A DNA stretch of 16,359 nucleotides, taken from assembly GCA_910585715.1 (NCBI GenBank), contig CAJUEX010000064.1, positions 1-16,359 on the forward strand, read 5' to 3'. The notes under the pieces were generated by a model. The model made no database searches. It worked only from the letters and a program-made list of their open reading frames with translations, and had not been told where the DNA came from. Below are positions 7,037 to 14,011 of the stretch, piece after piece. Positions within the stretch are counted from its first letter, which is position 1. Every line of letters begins with the position of its first letter. This stretch comes from an uncultured Lachnospiraceae bacterium. GTDB lineage: Bacteria; Bacillota; Clostridia; Lachnospirales; Lachnospiraceae. A program made the position numbers and the translations under genes.

Positions 7037-7474
7037 ATGGAAATGGAACAATTGCAAAAGGACATGATTGCAGCCATGAAGGCAAAGGATAAGACAAGAA
7101 AGGATGGCATTTCCGCACTGATTTCAGCAGTAAAGAAGGTGGCCATTGATGAAGGCTGCAGAGAAGATATTAAGCCTGAGCTTATAGACAGGGTCATCCT
7201 TAAAGAGTTAAAAACTGCAAAAGAACAGCTTGACAGCTGTCCGGTTGACAGAACAGAGCTTTTGGAGGAATATAGGGCAAGATTTGATATCATCAATGAA
7301 TATGCGCCGGCCCTGCTGTCTGCGGAGGAAGTAAAAGCAATTCTCACAGAGAAATTTTCTGATGTAATTGCCACTAAAAATAAAGGACAGATTATGAAGG
7401 CGGTTATGGCTGAGCTGAAAGGAAAGGCGGATGGAAAGGTTATCAATCAGGTGGTAGGGGAATTGTGCCGGTAA
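7037..7474 (+). CDS. yqeY: GatB/YqeY domain protein
   Basis: A 145-residue helical protein of the YqeY family, related to the C-terminal tRNA-binding domain of the GatB amidotransferase subunit. The C-terminal block KNKGQIMKAVMAELKGKADG (about 114-133) is the family hallmark, followed by KVINQVV. Full-length YqeY proteins are about 150 residues, so this one is complete. The molecular function is not firmly established; a role linked to tRNA or aminoacyl-tRNA handling is assumed from the shared domain. AGGAGG (7024-7029) lies seven bases from the ATG. A second ATG two codons later is less well placed. The HD-domain gene begins 16 bases after the stop with no terminator between, so the two are probably cotranscribed. 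Confidence 0.88.
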   Translation: MEMEQLQKDMIAAMKAKDKTRKDGISALISAVKKVAIDEGCREDIKPELIDRVILKELKTAKEQLDSCPVDRTELLEEYRARFDIINEYAPALLSAEEVKAILTEKFSDVIATKNKGQIMKAVMAELKGKADGKVINQVVGELCR

Positions 7475-7490
7475 AAATGGAGAGTGTGTA

Positions 7491-8750
7491 ATGAGTGTGA
7501 TCAGCAGCGAAAATGTAAATGCCATTATCCGGAAAACCTTAAGCCTTGTGAACCCGAAGATTATAGCTCATGGTGAGATAACCGGATATATTCTTTATAA
7601 GATGCTGGAATATGAAAACCTTTATTCCGAACAGGAACTGGTGGATTATACTATGCTGGGGATTTTGCATGATATCGGCATCTACAAGGAAGAAAATGTA
7701 AAAGACGTTGTGGATTTTGAAACAAAAAATCTATGGACCCATTCCATTTATGGTTTTTTATTTCTGAAATATTTATCGCCCATGGGGGAAAAAGCGGAAA
7801 TTGTTTTGTACCACCATTTGGATTTTAATCGTTATCCCCTGATTAACAGCAAGTATATGCATATTATCGAGTGTCTGAATCTGGCGGATAAAATGGATAC
7901 GTTCATGCATATGAAAAATGCTGAAATGCCGCCGGATTATTTTAGCAGATACAGGGATATTGCTTTTTCAGGCAGGGCGCTGGATTTATTTTTCAGGGCG
8001 GAAAGGGTTTTTCATATTACGGAAAAGCTGGCAGGCGATGCCTATCAGGAGGAATTGAACCGGCTTTTAAGCAAGCAGGTATTCAGTGAAAAGTACAAAA
8101 AAGGTTTTTTGGAAATGCTTGTCTATACCATTGATTTCAGAAGCGAACATACCGTGGTGCATACCATGTCAACGGTGAATTTTGCGGAACAGCTGGGCAG
8201 GCTCATGCGTATAAGCGGTGTGGAGTTAAGGAACCTTTATTATGGCGCACTGCTTCATGACATTGGAAAACTTTGTATTCCCCTGAATATTTTAGAGTCT
8301 TCCGGAAGGCTTTCCGAAGAAGAGATGAAGGTCATGAAAGCCCATGTGCGGATTACGGAAATGATTTTAGAGGGAATCGTGGATGATGATGTGCTGCAGA
8401 TTGCAGTAAGGCATCACGAGAAGTTAGACGGAAGCGGATATCACAAGGGGCTTACGGAAGCGGAGCTGACCCTTCCCCAGCAGATTGTGGCAGTAGCGGA
8501 TATTTTAAGCGCCCTTTACGGAAAACGAAGCTATAAAGAAGCTTTTGACAGTGAAAAAATAAAGGCGATTCTTAATTCCGATGCAAGCAACCATAAGATA
8601 AGTCAAAAAGTGGTGGATTGCCTGATGATGAATTATGACAGCGTTATTGCCAATTATGAAGCAAAAAAAGAAGCAACTGTGGGATTATATCTGAAAATTA
8701 AAGAGCAATACACGGAAATGTCAAAAATGTTTGAAAAATTTAACCGTTAA
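7491..8750 (+). CDS. Tandem HD / HD-GYP-like phosphohydrolase
   Basis: A 419-residue soluble protein with two HD metal-binding domains. In the first (about 20-145), possible ligands are H27, H60-D61 (ILHDIG), H84, H108-H109 (YHH) and D133. In the second (about 215-350) they are H224, H256-D257 (LLHDIGK), H285, H308-H309 and D337. The second carries KLDGSGYHKG after HH, close to the HD-GYP motif DGxGYP but with His replacing Pro. HD-GYP proteins usually hydrolyse cyclic di-GMP or related cyclic dinucleotides; the GYH variant makes substrate assignment uncertain. The first domain lacks the GYP loop and looks like a diverged duplicate, yet its ligand set appears complete. No sensory domain or membrane segment is seen. 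GGAGAG precedes the ATG. It is cotranscribed with yqeY and followed by a terminator. Confidence 0.82.
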   Translation: MSVISSENVNAIIRKTLSLVNPKIIAHGEITGYILYKMLEYENLYSEQELVDYTMLGILHDIGIYKEENVKDVVDFETKNLWTHSIYGFLFLKYLSPMGEKAEIVLYHHLDFNRYPLINSKYMHIIECLNLADKMDTFMHMKNAEMPPDYFSRYRDIAFSGRALDLFFRAERVFHITEKLAGDAYQEELNRLLSKQVFSEKYKKGFLEMLVYTIDFRSEHTVVHTMSTVNFAEQLGRLMRISGVELRNLYYGALLHDIGKLCIPLNILESSGRLSEEEMKVMKAHVRITEMILEGIVDDDVLQIAVRHHEKLDGSGYHKGLTEAELTLPQQIVAVADILSALYGKRSYKEAFDSEKIKAILNSDASNHKISQKVVDCLMMNYDSVIANYEAKKEATVGLYLKIKEQYTEMSKMFEKFNR

Positions 8751-8802
8751 AAAAAGAAAAGAAAAAAGAAAAAGGATGATTTCATTCTTTTTTCTTTTTT
8801 TC
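8751..8802 (+). terminator. Rho-independent terminator after the HD gene
   Basis: An A/G-rich arm (8754-8778, ending GGATG) pairs with a CATTC-led C/T-rich arm (8783-8802) across a short loop, giving a long A-T-rich stem running directly into a run of T. It immediately follows the HD gene stop at 8750. Confidence 0.75.
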
Positions 8803-8814
8803 TACAAGGAAATA

Positions 8815-8823
8815 TGATACAAT
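8815..8823 (+). promoter_or_regulatory. Extended -10 promoter of deacetylase/bactofilin cluster
   Basis: TGATACAAT (8815-8823) is an extended -10 element, TGn followed by TACAAT. The -35 region 17 bases upstream is only a T tract belonging to the preceding terminator, so the TGn motif would have to compensate. Transcription should begin near 8830, about 35 bases before the deacetylase ATG. Confidence 0.55.
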
Positions 8824-8864
8824 AGCAAAAGATATGTAAAAATCTAAATAAGGAGCTAATAGTC

Positions 8865-9821
8865 ATGTCGGAGCCAAAAGACATAGCTTTAGCGGTCAGG
8901 GAAAAAAGAGCAAGACGGGTGCAGAATTTAAAAAAGGCTATTATCATCAGCCTGTTTCTGGCAATCCTGCTGCCGATACTTCTTTGTATCATTCTGTTTG
9001 CAAGGGTGGGACATTTGGAAAAGGAGTTAGAAGAATTAAAGGCAGAAAGAGAATTGCAGAAAGTGAAGGAAGCCGATGAACAGGTGGAAGCTGCCCTGTC
9101 CAGCCAGAGTCAGGATACCGGACAGGAGCCGGAAGAGAGTATCAAGGTATTTGCCCAGGAGGAAGCGGAAGTTTTTCCGGAGGCTGAGACAAAAAAGGTG
9201 TATCTGACCTTTGATGACGGGCCAAGCGGCAATACGGAAGCGATTTTGGACATTCTTGCCAGATATCAGGTACATGGGACCTTTTTTGTGGTGGGAAAAG
9301 AAGGAGAAGCATACAAACCTCTTTACCGGAGAATCGTGGAGGAAGGGCATACGATTGGAATGCACTCATACAGCCACAGATACAATGAAATCTATGCCAG
9401 TGTGGATGCTTATGCCCGGGACCTTACTAAACTTCAGGAATATATTTATGAAGTGACCGGAACCTGGTCCAGAATCTGCAGATTTCCAGGAGGGAGCAGC
9501 AATACCGTAAGTCAGGTGGATATGGAAGACCTGATTGCCTATCTGGAGGAACAGGATATTGACTATTTTGACTGGAATGTTTCCAGTCTGGATGCAACGG
9601 GCCGCAAGCTATCAGCAGAAGAAATCGTGGGAAATGTATTGAACAATATAGAAGAATATTCTACGGCAGTAGTATTGATGCACGATGCAGATGACAAGAC
9701 GACAACTGTGGAGGCGCTTCCCGTTATCATAGAAACGCTACAGTCTATGGAGAACGTGGAAATCCTGCCCATAACGGATGATACAGTAAGAGTACAGCAT
9801 GTTTTAAATAAAAAAAAGTAA
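8865..9821 (+). CDS. Membrane-anchored polysaccharide deacetylase (NodB domain)
   Basis: A 318-residue protein. A basic N-terminus (residues 11-24) precedes one membrane helix (about 25-47), then a charged coiled-coil-like stalk (48-75) and a Glu/Gln-rich linker, so the catalytic domain should lie outside the cell. The NodB domain (about 110-305) shows motif 1 TFDDGP (115-120, with D117 as likely base and D118 as metal ligand), motif 2 HSYSH (H167, H171, metal ligands), motif 3 RFPGG (206-210) and a late LMHD (His 273). These enzymes remove acetyl groups from N-acetylglucosamine units of peptidoglycan or other glycans. The exact substrate is unknown. AAGGAG lies nine bases before the ATG. The bactofilin gene begins 31 bases downstream without a terminator. 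Confidence 0.88.
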   Translation: MSEPKDIALAVREKRARRVQNLKKAIIISLFLAILLPILLCIILFARVGHLEKELEELKAERELQKVKEADEQVEAALSSQSQDTGQEPEESIKVFAQEEAEVFPEAETKKVYLTFDDGPSGNTEAILDILARYQVHGTFFVVGKEGEAYKPLYRRIVEEGHTIGMHSYSHRYNEIYASVDAYARDLTKLQEYIYEVTGTWSRICRFPGGSSNTVSQVDMEDLIAYLEEQDIDYFDWNVSSLDATGRKLSAEEIVGNVLNNIEEYSTAVVLMHDADDKTTTVEALPVIIETLQSMENVEILPITDDTVRVQHVLNKKK

Positions 9822-9852
9822 GATAGAATATTAACAGACGGAGGATAATAAA

Positions 9853-10977
9853 ATGGGATTTTTTCAAGATTTAAAAGAAGACCTGTCACAGGCGGTTAAT
9901 GAACTGATGCCGGACGAGGCCTTGCAGGAAGCGGAAGAAATTCAAAGTCAGGAAAGAGAGGAAGTGAAGAAAGAGGTTTCCGGGAAAAAAGAGGCCCAAA
10001 AAGAGGAGGCATCGGAAATAGTAATTGATCCGGCTGAATTGGATGCCCTGCTAAAGGATGATGAGGGAGAAGGAAACAAAGAGGAGTATTCTCCGGATAT
10101 GGTAGCAGATGTAGAGGCTGCCTTGAAAGAAGTTGAAGAATTCGATGTTGATTTCCAGAAAGATTTTCAGGAAGAAAGCGGCAATCTGGAGGATGACTTT
10201 GAGGAAGAAGGCAGTCTGGAAGATGATTTTGAAGAAGAGAACAATCCGGAGGATACCTTTGAAGAACGTTTAGAAGAAAAGAACCATGACCTGGAAGAGG
10301 AGTTTGAAGAGGAGTTCATGGAAGAAAGCGGCAATTTGGAGGATGATTTTGAAGAAATAGAAGAAATAGAAGAGAATAGTATTGTAGAAGAAAAGGAGGA
10401 GCAGATACTTATGCAGCCAATACAGGAAGAAGTGCAGTCAGAAAAAAATATAGAGGAACAAGAAAGCAAAGGGGATAGAAAAATGGCAGAAACAACAAAA
10501 CTTACAGGCGTGGCAAGCGATGAAACATCAATCATTACGGAAGGGATGACAGTAAACGGTGATATTAGTTCGAAAGGTTCTTTAGAGGTGCTTGGAACCA
10601 TTAACGGCAATGTGGAAACATTAGGAAAGCTGGACGTGGCAGGAAGCATCAACGGAGATTCCAAGGCAGCAGAGATTTATGCGGATTCAGCTAATATCAA
10701 TGGCCAGATTCATTCAGAGGGCGTTATTAAAATCGGGCAGAGTTCTGTTATCATCGGCAACATCTTTGCTACGAGCGCAGCAATTGCAGGAGCAGTAAAA
10801 GGTGATATCGACGTAAAAGGACCGGTTATTCTGGATACTACCGCAATTGTAATGGGAAATATCAAATCCAAATCCGTCCAGATTAATAATGGTGCGGTAA
10901 TTGAAGGCTTATGCTCACAATGCTATGCAGATGTGAATCCTACCGCATTTTTTGAGGACTTAAAGAAGAAGAAATAA
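9853..10977 (+). CDS. Bactofilin with long acidic N-terminal extension
   Basis: A 374-residue protein. Residues about 220-365 form a bactofilin (DUF583) domain of right-handed beta-helix repeats (VNGDISSKGSLEVLGTINGN, then GKLDVAGSINGDSKAAEIYA and similar rungs), which polymerises into filaments that scaffold cell-wall enzymes. Residues 1-20 (MGFFQDLKEDLSQAVNELMP) could form an amphipathic helix for membrane contact. Residues 30-205 are extremely acidic, with repeats of the form [SG]NLEDDFEEE; a 36-base repeat (10171-10206 and 10321-10356, three differences) underlies two of them. Most bactofilins are 100-200 residues, so this is nearly double. An in-frame ATG at 10483 with its own ribosome binding site could give a standard-size form. 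GGAGG lies eight bases before the main ATG. Its place between a deacetylase gene and pyrH suggests a cell-wall scaffold role. Confidence 0.87.
   Translation: MGFFQDLKEDLSQAVNELMPDEALQEAEEIQSQEREEVKKEVSGKKEAQKEEASEIVIDPAELDALLKDDEGEGNKEEYSPDMVADVEAALKEVEEFDVDFQKDFQEESGNLEDDFEEEGSLEDDFEEENNPEDTFEERLEEKNHDLEEEFEEEFMEESGNLEDDFEEIEEIEENSIVEEKEEQILMQPIQEEVQSEKNIEEQESKGDRKMAETTKLTGVASDETSIITEGMTVNGDISSKGSLEVLGTINGNVETLGKLDVAGSINGDSKAAEIYADSANINGQIHSEGVIKIGQSSVIIGNIFATSAAIAGAVKGDIDVKGPVILDTTAIVMGNIKSKSVQINNGAVIEGLCSQCYADVNPTAFFEDLKKKK
10171..10356 (+). repeat. Direct repeats encoding acidic LEDDFEE motifs
   Basis: A 36-base unit at 10171-10206 recurs at 10321-10356, exactly 150 bases later, with three single-base differences, all synonymous. 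Partial copies lie between (GSLEDDFEEE and NNPEDTFEE). Spacing in whole codons keeps the frame, so copy number could change without breaking the gene. Confidence 0.8.
10468..10485 (+). promoter_or_regulatory. Possible internal ribosome binding site and start in the bactofilin gene
   Basis: AAAGGGG (10468-10474) is followed after eight bases by an in-frame ATG (10483-10485). The product from here, beginning MAETTKLTG, would be 164 residues and contain just the bactofilin domain, like a normal bactofilin. A second in-frame ATG at 10411 has AAGGAGG (10393-10399), but with 11-base spacing. Purine-rich acidic codons create such motifs easily, so use is unproven. Confidence 0.4.
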
Positions 10978-10989
10978 GAGAGGTGCACT

Positions 10990-11685
10990 ATGAAGCGAAT
11001 CATGTTAAAGCTCAGTGGGGAAGCTTTGGCAGGTCCAAAGAAAACCGGATTTGACGAAGATACTGTAAGAGGTGTGGCTCTTCAGGTGAAAGAACTGGCA
11101 GAGGATGGAATTCAGGTAGGAATCGTCATTGGCGGCGGAAATTTCTGGAGAGGGCGTTCCAGCGAGAACATTGACCGGACGAAAGCGGACCAGATTGGGA
11201 TGCTGGCCACCATTATGAACTGTATTTATGTATCGGAAATATTCCGCTCCGTGGGAATGCGTACCAGTATTTTAACGCCTTTTGAATGCGGCTCCTTTAC
11301 CAAATTGTTTTCCAAGGACAGAGCCAATAAATATTTTGAAAAGGGCATGGTTGTCTTTTTTGCAGGAGGCACGGGACATCCGTATTTTTCAACGGATACA
11401 GGCGTATTATTAAGGGCTGTTGAGGTGGAAGCAGAAGTGGTGCTTCTGGCAAAGGCCATAGACGGAGTCTATGATGATGATCCCGGGAAAAATCCCGATG
11501 CAAAAAAATATGAAACGGTTACCATTGAGGAAGTCATTGCAAAGAATCTTCAGGTAGTGGACATGACCGCATCGATTCTGGCAAGAGATAATAAAATGCC
11601 TATGTGGGTATTTGGGCTGGGTGAAGAAAACAGTATTGTCAATACAGTAAAGGGAAATTTTACCGGTACGAAGGTAATTGTTTAG
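10990..11685 (+). CDS. pyrH: UMP kinase
   Basis: A 231-residue cytoplasmic kinase that phosphorylates UMP to UDP with ATP, supplying pyrimidine nucleotides including UDP-sugars for wall synthesis. It belongs to the amino-acid-kinase fold. Visible motifs are MLKLSGEAL (5-13), GGGNFWRG (48-55), GGTGHPYFSTD (126-136; most homologues have Asn where this has His) and KAIDGVYDDDP (155-165). Length matches the bacterial family (about 235-240). GAGAGGTG precedes the ATG, which lies 12 bases after the bactofilin stop. frr follows after 14 bases, the standard order in bacteria. Confidence 0.96.
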   Translation: MKRIMLKLSGEALAGPKKTGFDEDTVRGVALQVKELAEDGIQVGIVIGGGNFWRGRSSENIDRTKADQIGMLATIMNCIYVSEIFRSVGMRTSILTPFECGSFTKLFSKDRANKYFEKGMVVFFAGGTGHPYFSTDTGVLLRAVEVEAEVVLLAKAIDGVYDDDPGKNPDAKKYETVTIEEVIAKNLQVVDMTASILARDNKMPMWVFGLGEENSIVNTVKGNFTGTKVIV

Positions 11686-11699
11686 GGAGGAAAAGACAA

Positions 11700-12251
11700 A
11701 TGGATGAAAGACTGGTACCTTATGAAGAGAAAATGAAAAAGGCATATGATTTTCTGGAGTCGGACTTTGTAACAATCCGGGCAGGACGTGCCAATCCGCA
11801 TGTGCTTGACAAAATTAAAGTAGATTATTACGGAACTCCCACGCCGATTCAGCAGGTGGGTAATATCAGCGTGCCGGAAGCAAGAATGATTCAGATTGCG
11901 CCATGGGAAAAAAACCTGATTAAAGAAATTGAAAAGGCAATTATGAGCTCGGATGTGGGGATTACCCCCTCTAATGACGGTGCGGTCATCCGCCTTGTTT
12001 TTCCGGAACTGACGGAAGAAAGAAGAAAAGAACTGGTAAAAGAAGTGAAGAAAAAAGGCGAGGACAGCAAAGTGGCCATCCGTAATATTAGAAGGGATGG
12101 AAATGATGCCTTTAAAAAGCTGGCAAAAACGGAGGTTTCCGAGGATGAAATCAAGCAGTTAGAAGAAAAACTGCAGAAGCTTACGGATAAATTCGTGAAA
12201 GAGGTAGAGGCTTTAGTAGAAGAAAAGTCTAAAGAAATCATGACCGTATAG
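11700..12251 (+). CDS. frr: Ribosome recycling factor
   Basis: A 183-residue protein, close to the family norm of 185. With EF-G it splits post-termination ribosomes. The conserved blocks are present: TIRAGRANPHVLDKIKVDYY (25-44), YGTPTPIQQVGNISVPEARM and LVFPELTEERRKELVK, followed by a helical C-terminus (VSEDEIKQLEEKLQKLTDKF). The tRNA-like shape comes from a three-helix bundle plus the small beta domain around residues 30-105. GGGAGG (11685-11690) overlaps the pyrH stop region and sits nine bases from the ATG. An 85-base gap with a hairpin separates it from uppS. Confidence 0.96.
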   Translation: MDERLVPYEEKMKKAYDFLESDFVTIRAGRANPHVLDKIKVDYYGTPTPIQQVGNISVPEARMIQIAPWEKNLIKEIEKAIMSSDVGITPSNDGAVIRLVFPELTEERRKELVKEVKKKGEDSKVAIRNIRRDGNDAFKKLAKTEVSEDEIKQLEEKLQKLTDKFVKEVEALVEEKSKEIMTV

Positions 12252-12268
12252 ATTTTAAGATAATAAAG

Positions 12269-12297
12269 GGGAACAGAAGGAATTTGCCTCTGTTCCC
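12269..12297 (+). terminator. Hairpin between frr and uppS, possible weak terminator or processing site
   Basis: GGGAACAGA-A-GG (12269-12280) pairs with CCTCTGTTCCC (12287-12297), an 11-bp stem with one bulged A and a six-base loop. What follows (ACTTTCTATGTTC) is only moderately T-rich, so termination would be partial at best. It may set the ratio of frr to downstream expression or serve as an RNA cleavage site. This is inference from structure only. Confidence 0.4.
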
Positions 12298-12336
12298 ACT
12301 TTCTATGTTCTAAGGTAGGAAAGTGAGGAAAACCGT

Positions 12337-13044
12337 ATGAATATGCCAAAGCATGTAGCTATTATACTGGATGGCAACGGAAGATGGGCGAAAAGCAAAG
12401 GGATGCCCAGGAATTATGGACATATGCAGGGCAGCAAAACTGTGGAGACTATTTGTGAGGAAGCTTACAAAATGGGAATCGAATATTTGACAGTTTATGC
12501 ATTTTCCACAGAAAACTGGAGCCGCCCAAAGGATGAAGTGGATGCCCTGATGAGGCTTTTGCGGGATTATATGAAGACATGTTTAAAGACTGCAAAGAAA
12601 AACCGGATGTGCGTGAGGGTCATAGGGGATAAGACGGGACTGGATGACGATATAAGAAAACGGATAGGCGAACTGGAAGAGGCCACAAAGAATAATGACG
12701 GGCTTCATTTTCAGATTGCGTTAAACTATGGCAGTCGGGATGAAATGATAAGGGCAATGAAGCGGATGGCGGAGGATGTGGCAGAAGGAAAGGCAGTGCC
12801 CTCTGCAGTTTCCGAGGAGCTGTTTGAAAACTATCTGGATACCAGGGGACTGCCGGACCCGGATTTATTGATTCGTACAAGCGGTGAGCAGAGGGTCTCC
12901 AATTTCCTGCTCTGGCAGATGGCTTATACGGAATTTTATTTTACGGATGTGCTTTGGCCTGATTTTACAAAAGATGAGCTGTTAAAGGCAGTGGAAGCAT
13001 ATGGGAACAGAGAACGCCGCTATGGTCTTGTAAAGGAGGGCTGA
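12337..13044 (+). CDS. uppS: Undecaprenyl diphosphate synthase
   Basis: A 235-residue cis-prenyltransferase that extends farnesyl diphosphate with isopentenyl units to the C55 carrier used for peptidoglycan and other wall polymers. The catalytic region HVAIILDGNGRWAKSKG (6-22) includes D12 for Mg and the diphosphate-binding GNGRW. NYGSR (130-134) and RTSGEQRVSNFLLWQMAYTE (180-199) are the C-terminal signatures. Length is slightly below the usual 245-255 but all key blocks are present. TGAGGA (12324-12329) is seven bases from the ATG; a second ATG two codons later is possible. The stop is followed one base later by the cdsA start. Confidence 0.95.
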   Translation: MNMPKHVAIILDGNGRWAKSKGMPRNYGHMQGSKTVETICEEAYKMGIEYLTVYAFSTENWSRPKDEVDALMRLLRDYMKTCLKTAKKNRMCVRVIGDKTGLDDDIRKRIGELEEATKNNDGLHFQIALNYGSRDEMIRAMKRMAEDVAEGKAVPSAVSEELFENYLDTRGLPDPDLLIRTSGEQRVSNFLLWQMAYTEFYFTDVLWPDFTKDELLKAVEAYGNRERRYGLVKEG

Positions 13045-13045
13045 T

Positions 13046-13879
13046 ATGTTTCTGGAAAGACTTTTAAGCAGCATTGTATTAGTGGTGGTTCTGGCAGCGG
13101 CTCTGTTTTTGGGGGAAGGCGTTTTATTTTTGCTATGCCTTTTCCTTGCAGTAGCGGCCTATTGGGAAATCATCCGGGCAACCAGGGTGACGGAAAAGGA
13201 TAAAAAAATGAACGGCATCGAAATAATAGGTGTGCTGGGAGTGGCAGGATATTATGGGGTTCGTTTTTTTGCAGATACAGAAACATATGTTATGCTTACC
13301 ATTACGCTGACTTTAATCGGCATTATGTTTCTTTATGTGCTTTCTTTTCCCAAATATCATGCCAATCAGGTGATGGCAGTGGTGTTTGCCTTTATTTATG
13401 CGCCCATTATGCTGTCCTATATTTATCTGACGAGAAATCTGGAGGACGGTTTTTATCTGGTGTGGCTGATTTTTATCAGTTCATGGATTTGTGATACCTG
13501 TGCATATCTGGTGGGTATGCTTATCGGAAAGCATAAAATGGCGCCTAAGCTTAGTCCGAAAAAGTCCATTGAGGGTGCGGTAGGAGGCGTTTTGGGAGCC
13601 TTTTTCGTAGGCGTGCTGTACGGCTATATACTGGTGCATTTCGGATTTCTGGAACAGGAAAATATCTGGCTGATTGGCGTGATAGCGGGAATTGGCGGAA
13701 TTATCAGCCAGATAGGGGATTTGGCAGCATCGGCAATAAAGCGGAATTTTTCCATAAAGGACTACGGAAAGCTGATTCCGGGTCATGGAGGCATTATGGA
13801 CCGGTTTGACAGCGTTATGTTTACGGCCCCGATGATTTATTATCTGGCGGTGCTTTTATTGAACAGGACATTGTATTAG
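13046..13879 (+). CDS. cdsA: Phosphatidate cytidylyltransferase
   Basis: A 277-residue multi-pass membrane enzyme that makes CDP-diacylglycerol from CTP and phosphatidic acid, the branch point of phospholipid synthesis. About eight hydrophobic segments are visible, starting at residues 8-40. The catalytic and metal-binding sequences are intact: D150 in ICDTCAY, SPKKSIEGAVGG (170-181), GDLAASAIKR (224-233) and KDYGKLIPGHGGIMDRFDS (238-256), the family signature. AAGGAGGG (13033-13040) lies inside the end of uppS, with the ATG one base after its stop, implying tight coupling. The last 17 bases of the gene, including its stop codon, are repeated downstream at 13940-13956. Confidence 0.95.
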   Translation: MFLERLLSSIVLVVVLAAALFLGEGVLFLLCLFLAVAAYWEIIRATRVTEKDKKMNGIEIIGVLGVAGYYGVRFFADTETYVMLTITLTLIGIMFLYVLSFPKYHANQVMAVVFAFIYAPIMLSYIYLTRNLEDGFYLVWLIFISSWICDTCAYLVGMLIGKHKMAPKLSPKKSIEGAVGGVLGAFFVGVLYGYILVHFGFLEQENIWLIGVIAGIGGIISQIGDLAASAIKRNFSIKDYGKLIPGHGGIMDRFDSVMFTAPMIYYLAVLLLNRTLY

Positions 13880-13956
13880 TGTATTGCAACTGGAAAATCC
13901 AATGCGGCAGACAAGCAGATTGGCATGAATGTCAGCGATACAGGACATTGTATTAG
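13863..13956 (+). repeat. 17-bp direct repeat duplicating the cdsA 3' end
   Basis: ACAGGACATTGTATTAG occurs at 13863-13879, spanning the last codons and stop of cdsA, and again identically at 13940-13956 in the cdsA-dxr gap. The 60 bases between show no similarity to the sequence after the second copy, so this is not a simple tandem duplication. Possible causes are an integration or excision scar, or slippage. Confidence 0.75.
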
Positions 13957-14011
13957 AAGCCGACAGAACATGGAAGAATAAAGTAAATTTATGTGTATAG
14001 AAGGAAGTAAG

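Noticed and set aside
10167..10664. Long serine-rich open frame on the minus strand
   Set aside because: It is the complement of the acidic repeat codons of the bactofilin gene, where GAA/GAG/GAT read backwards as serine-rich codons; it has no ribosome binding site and no family features.
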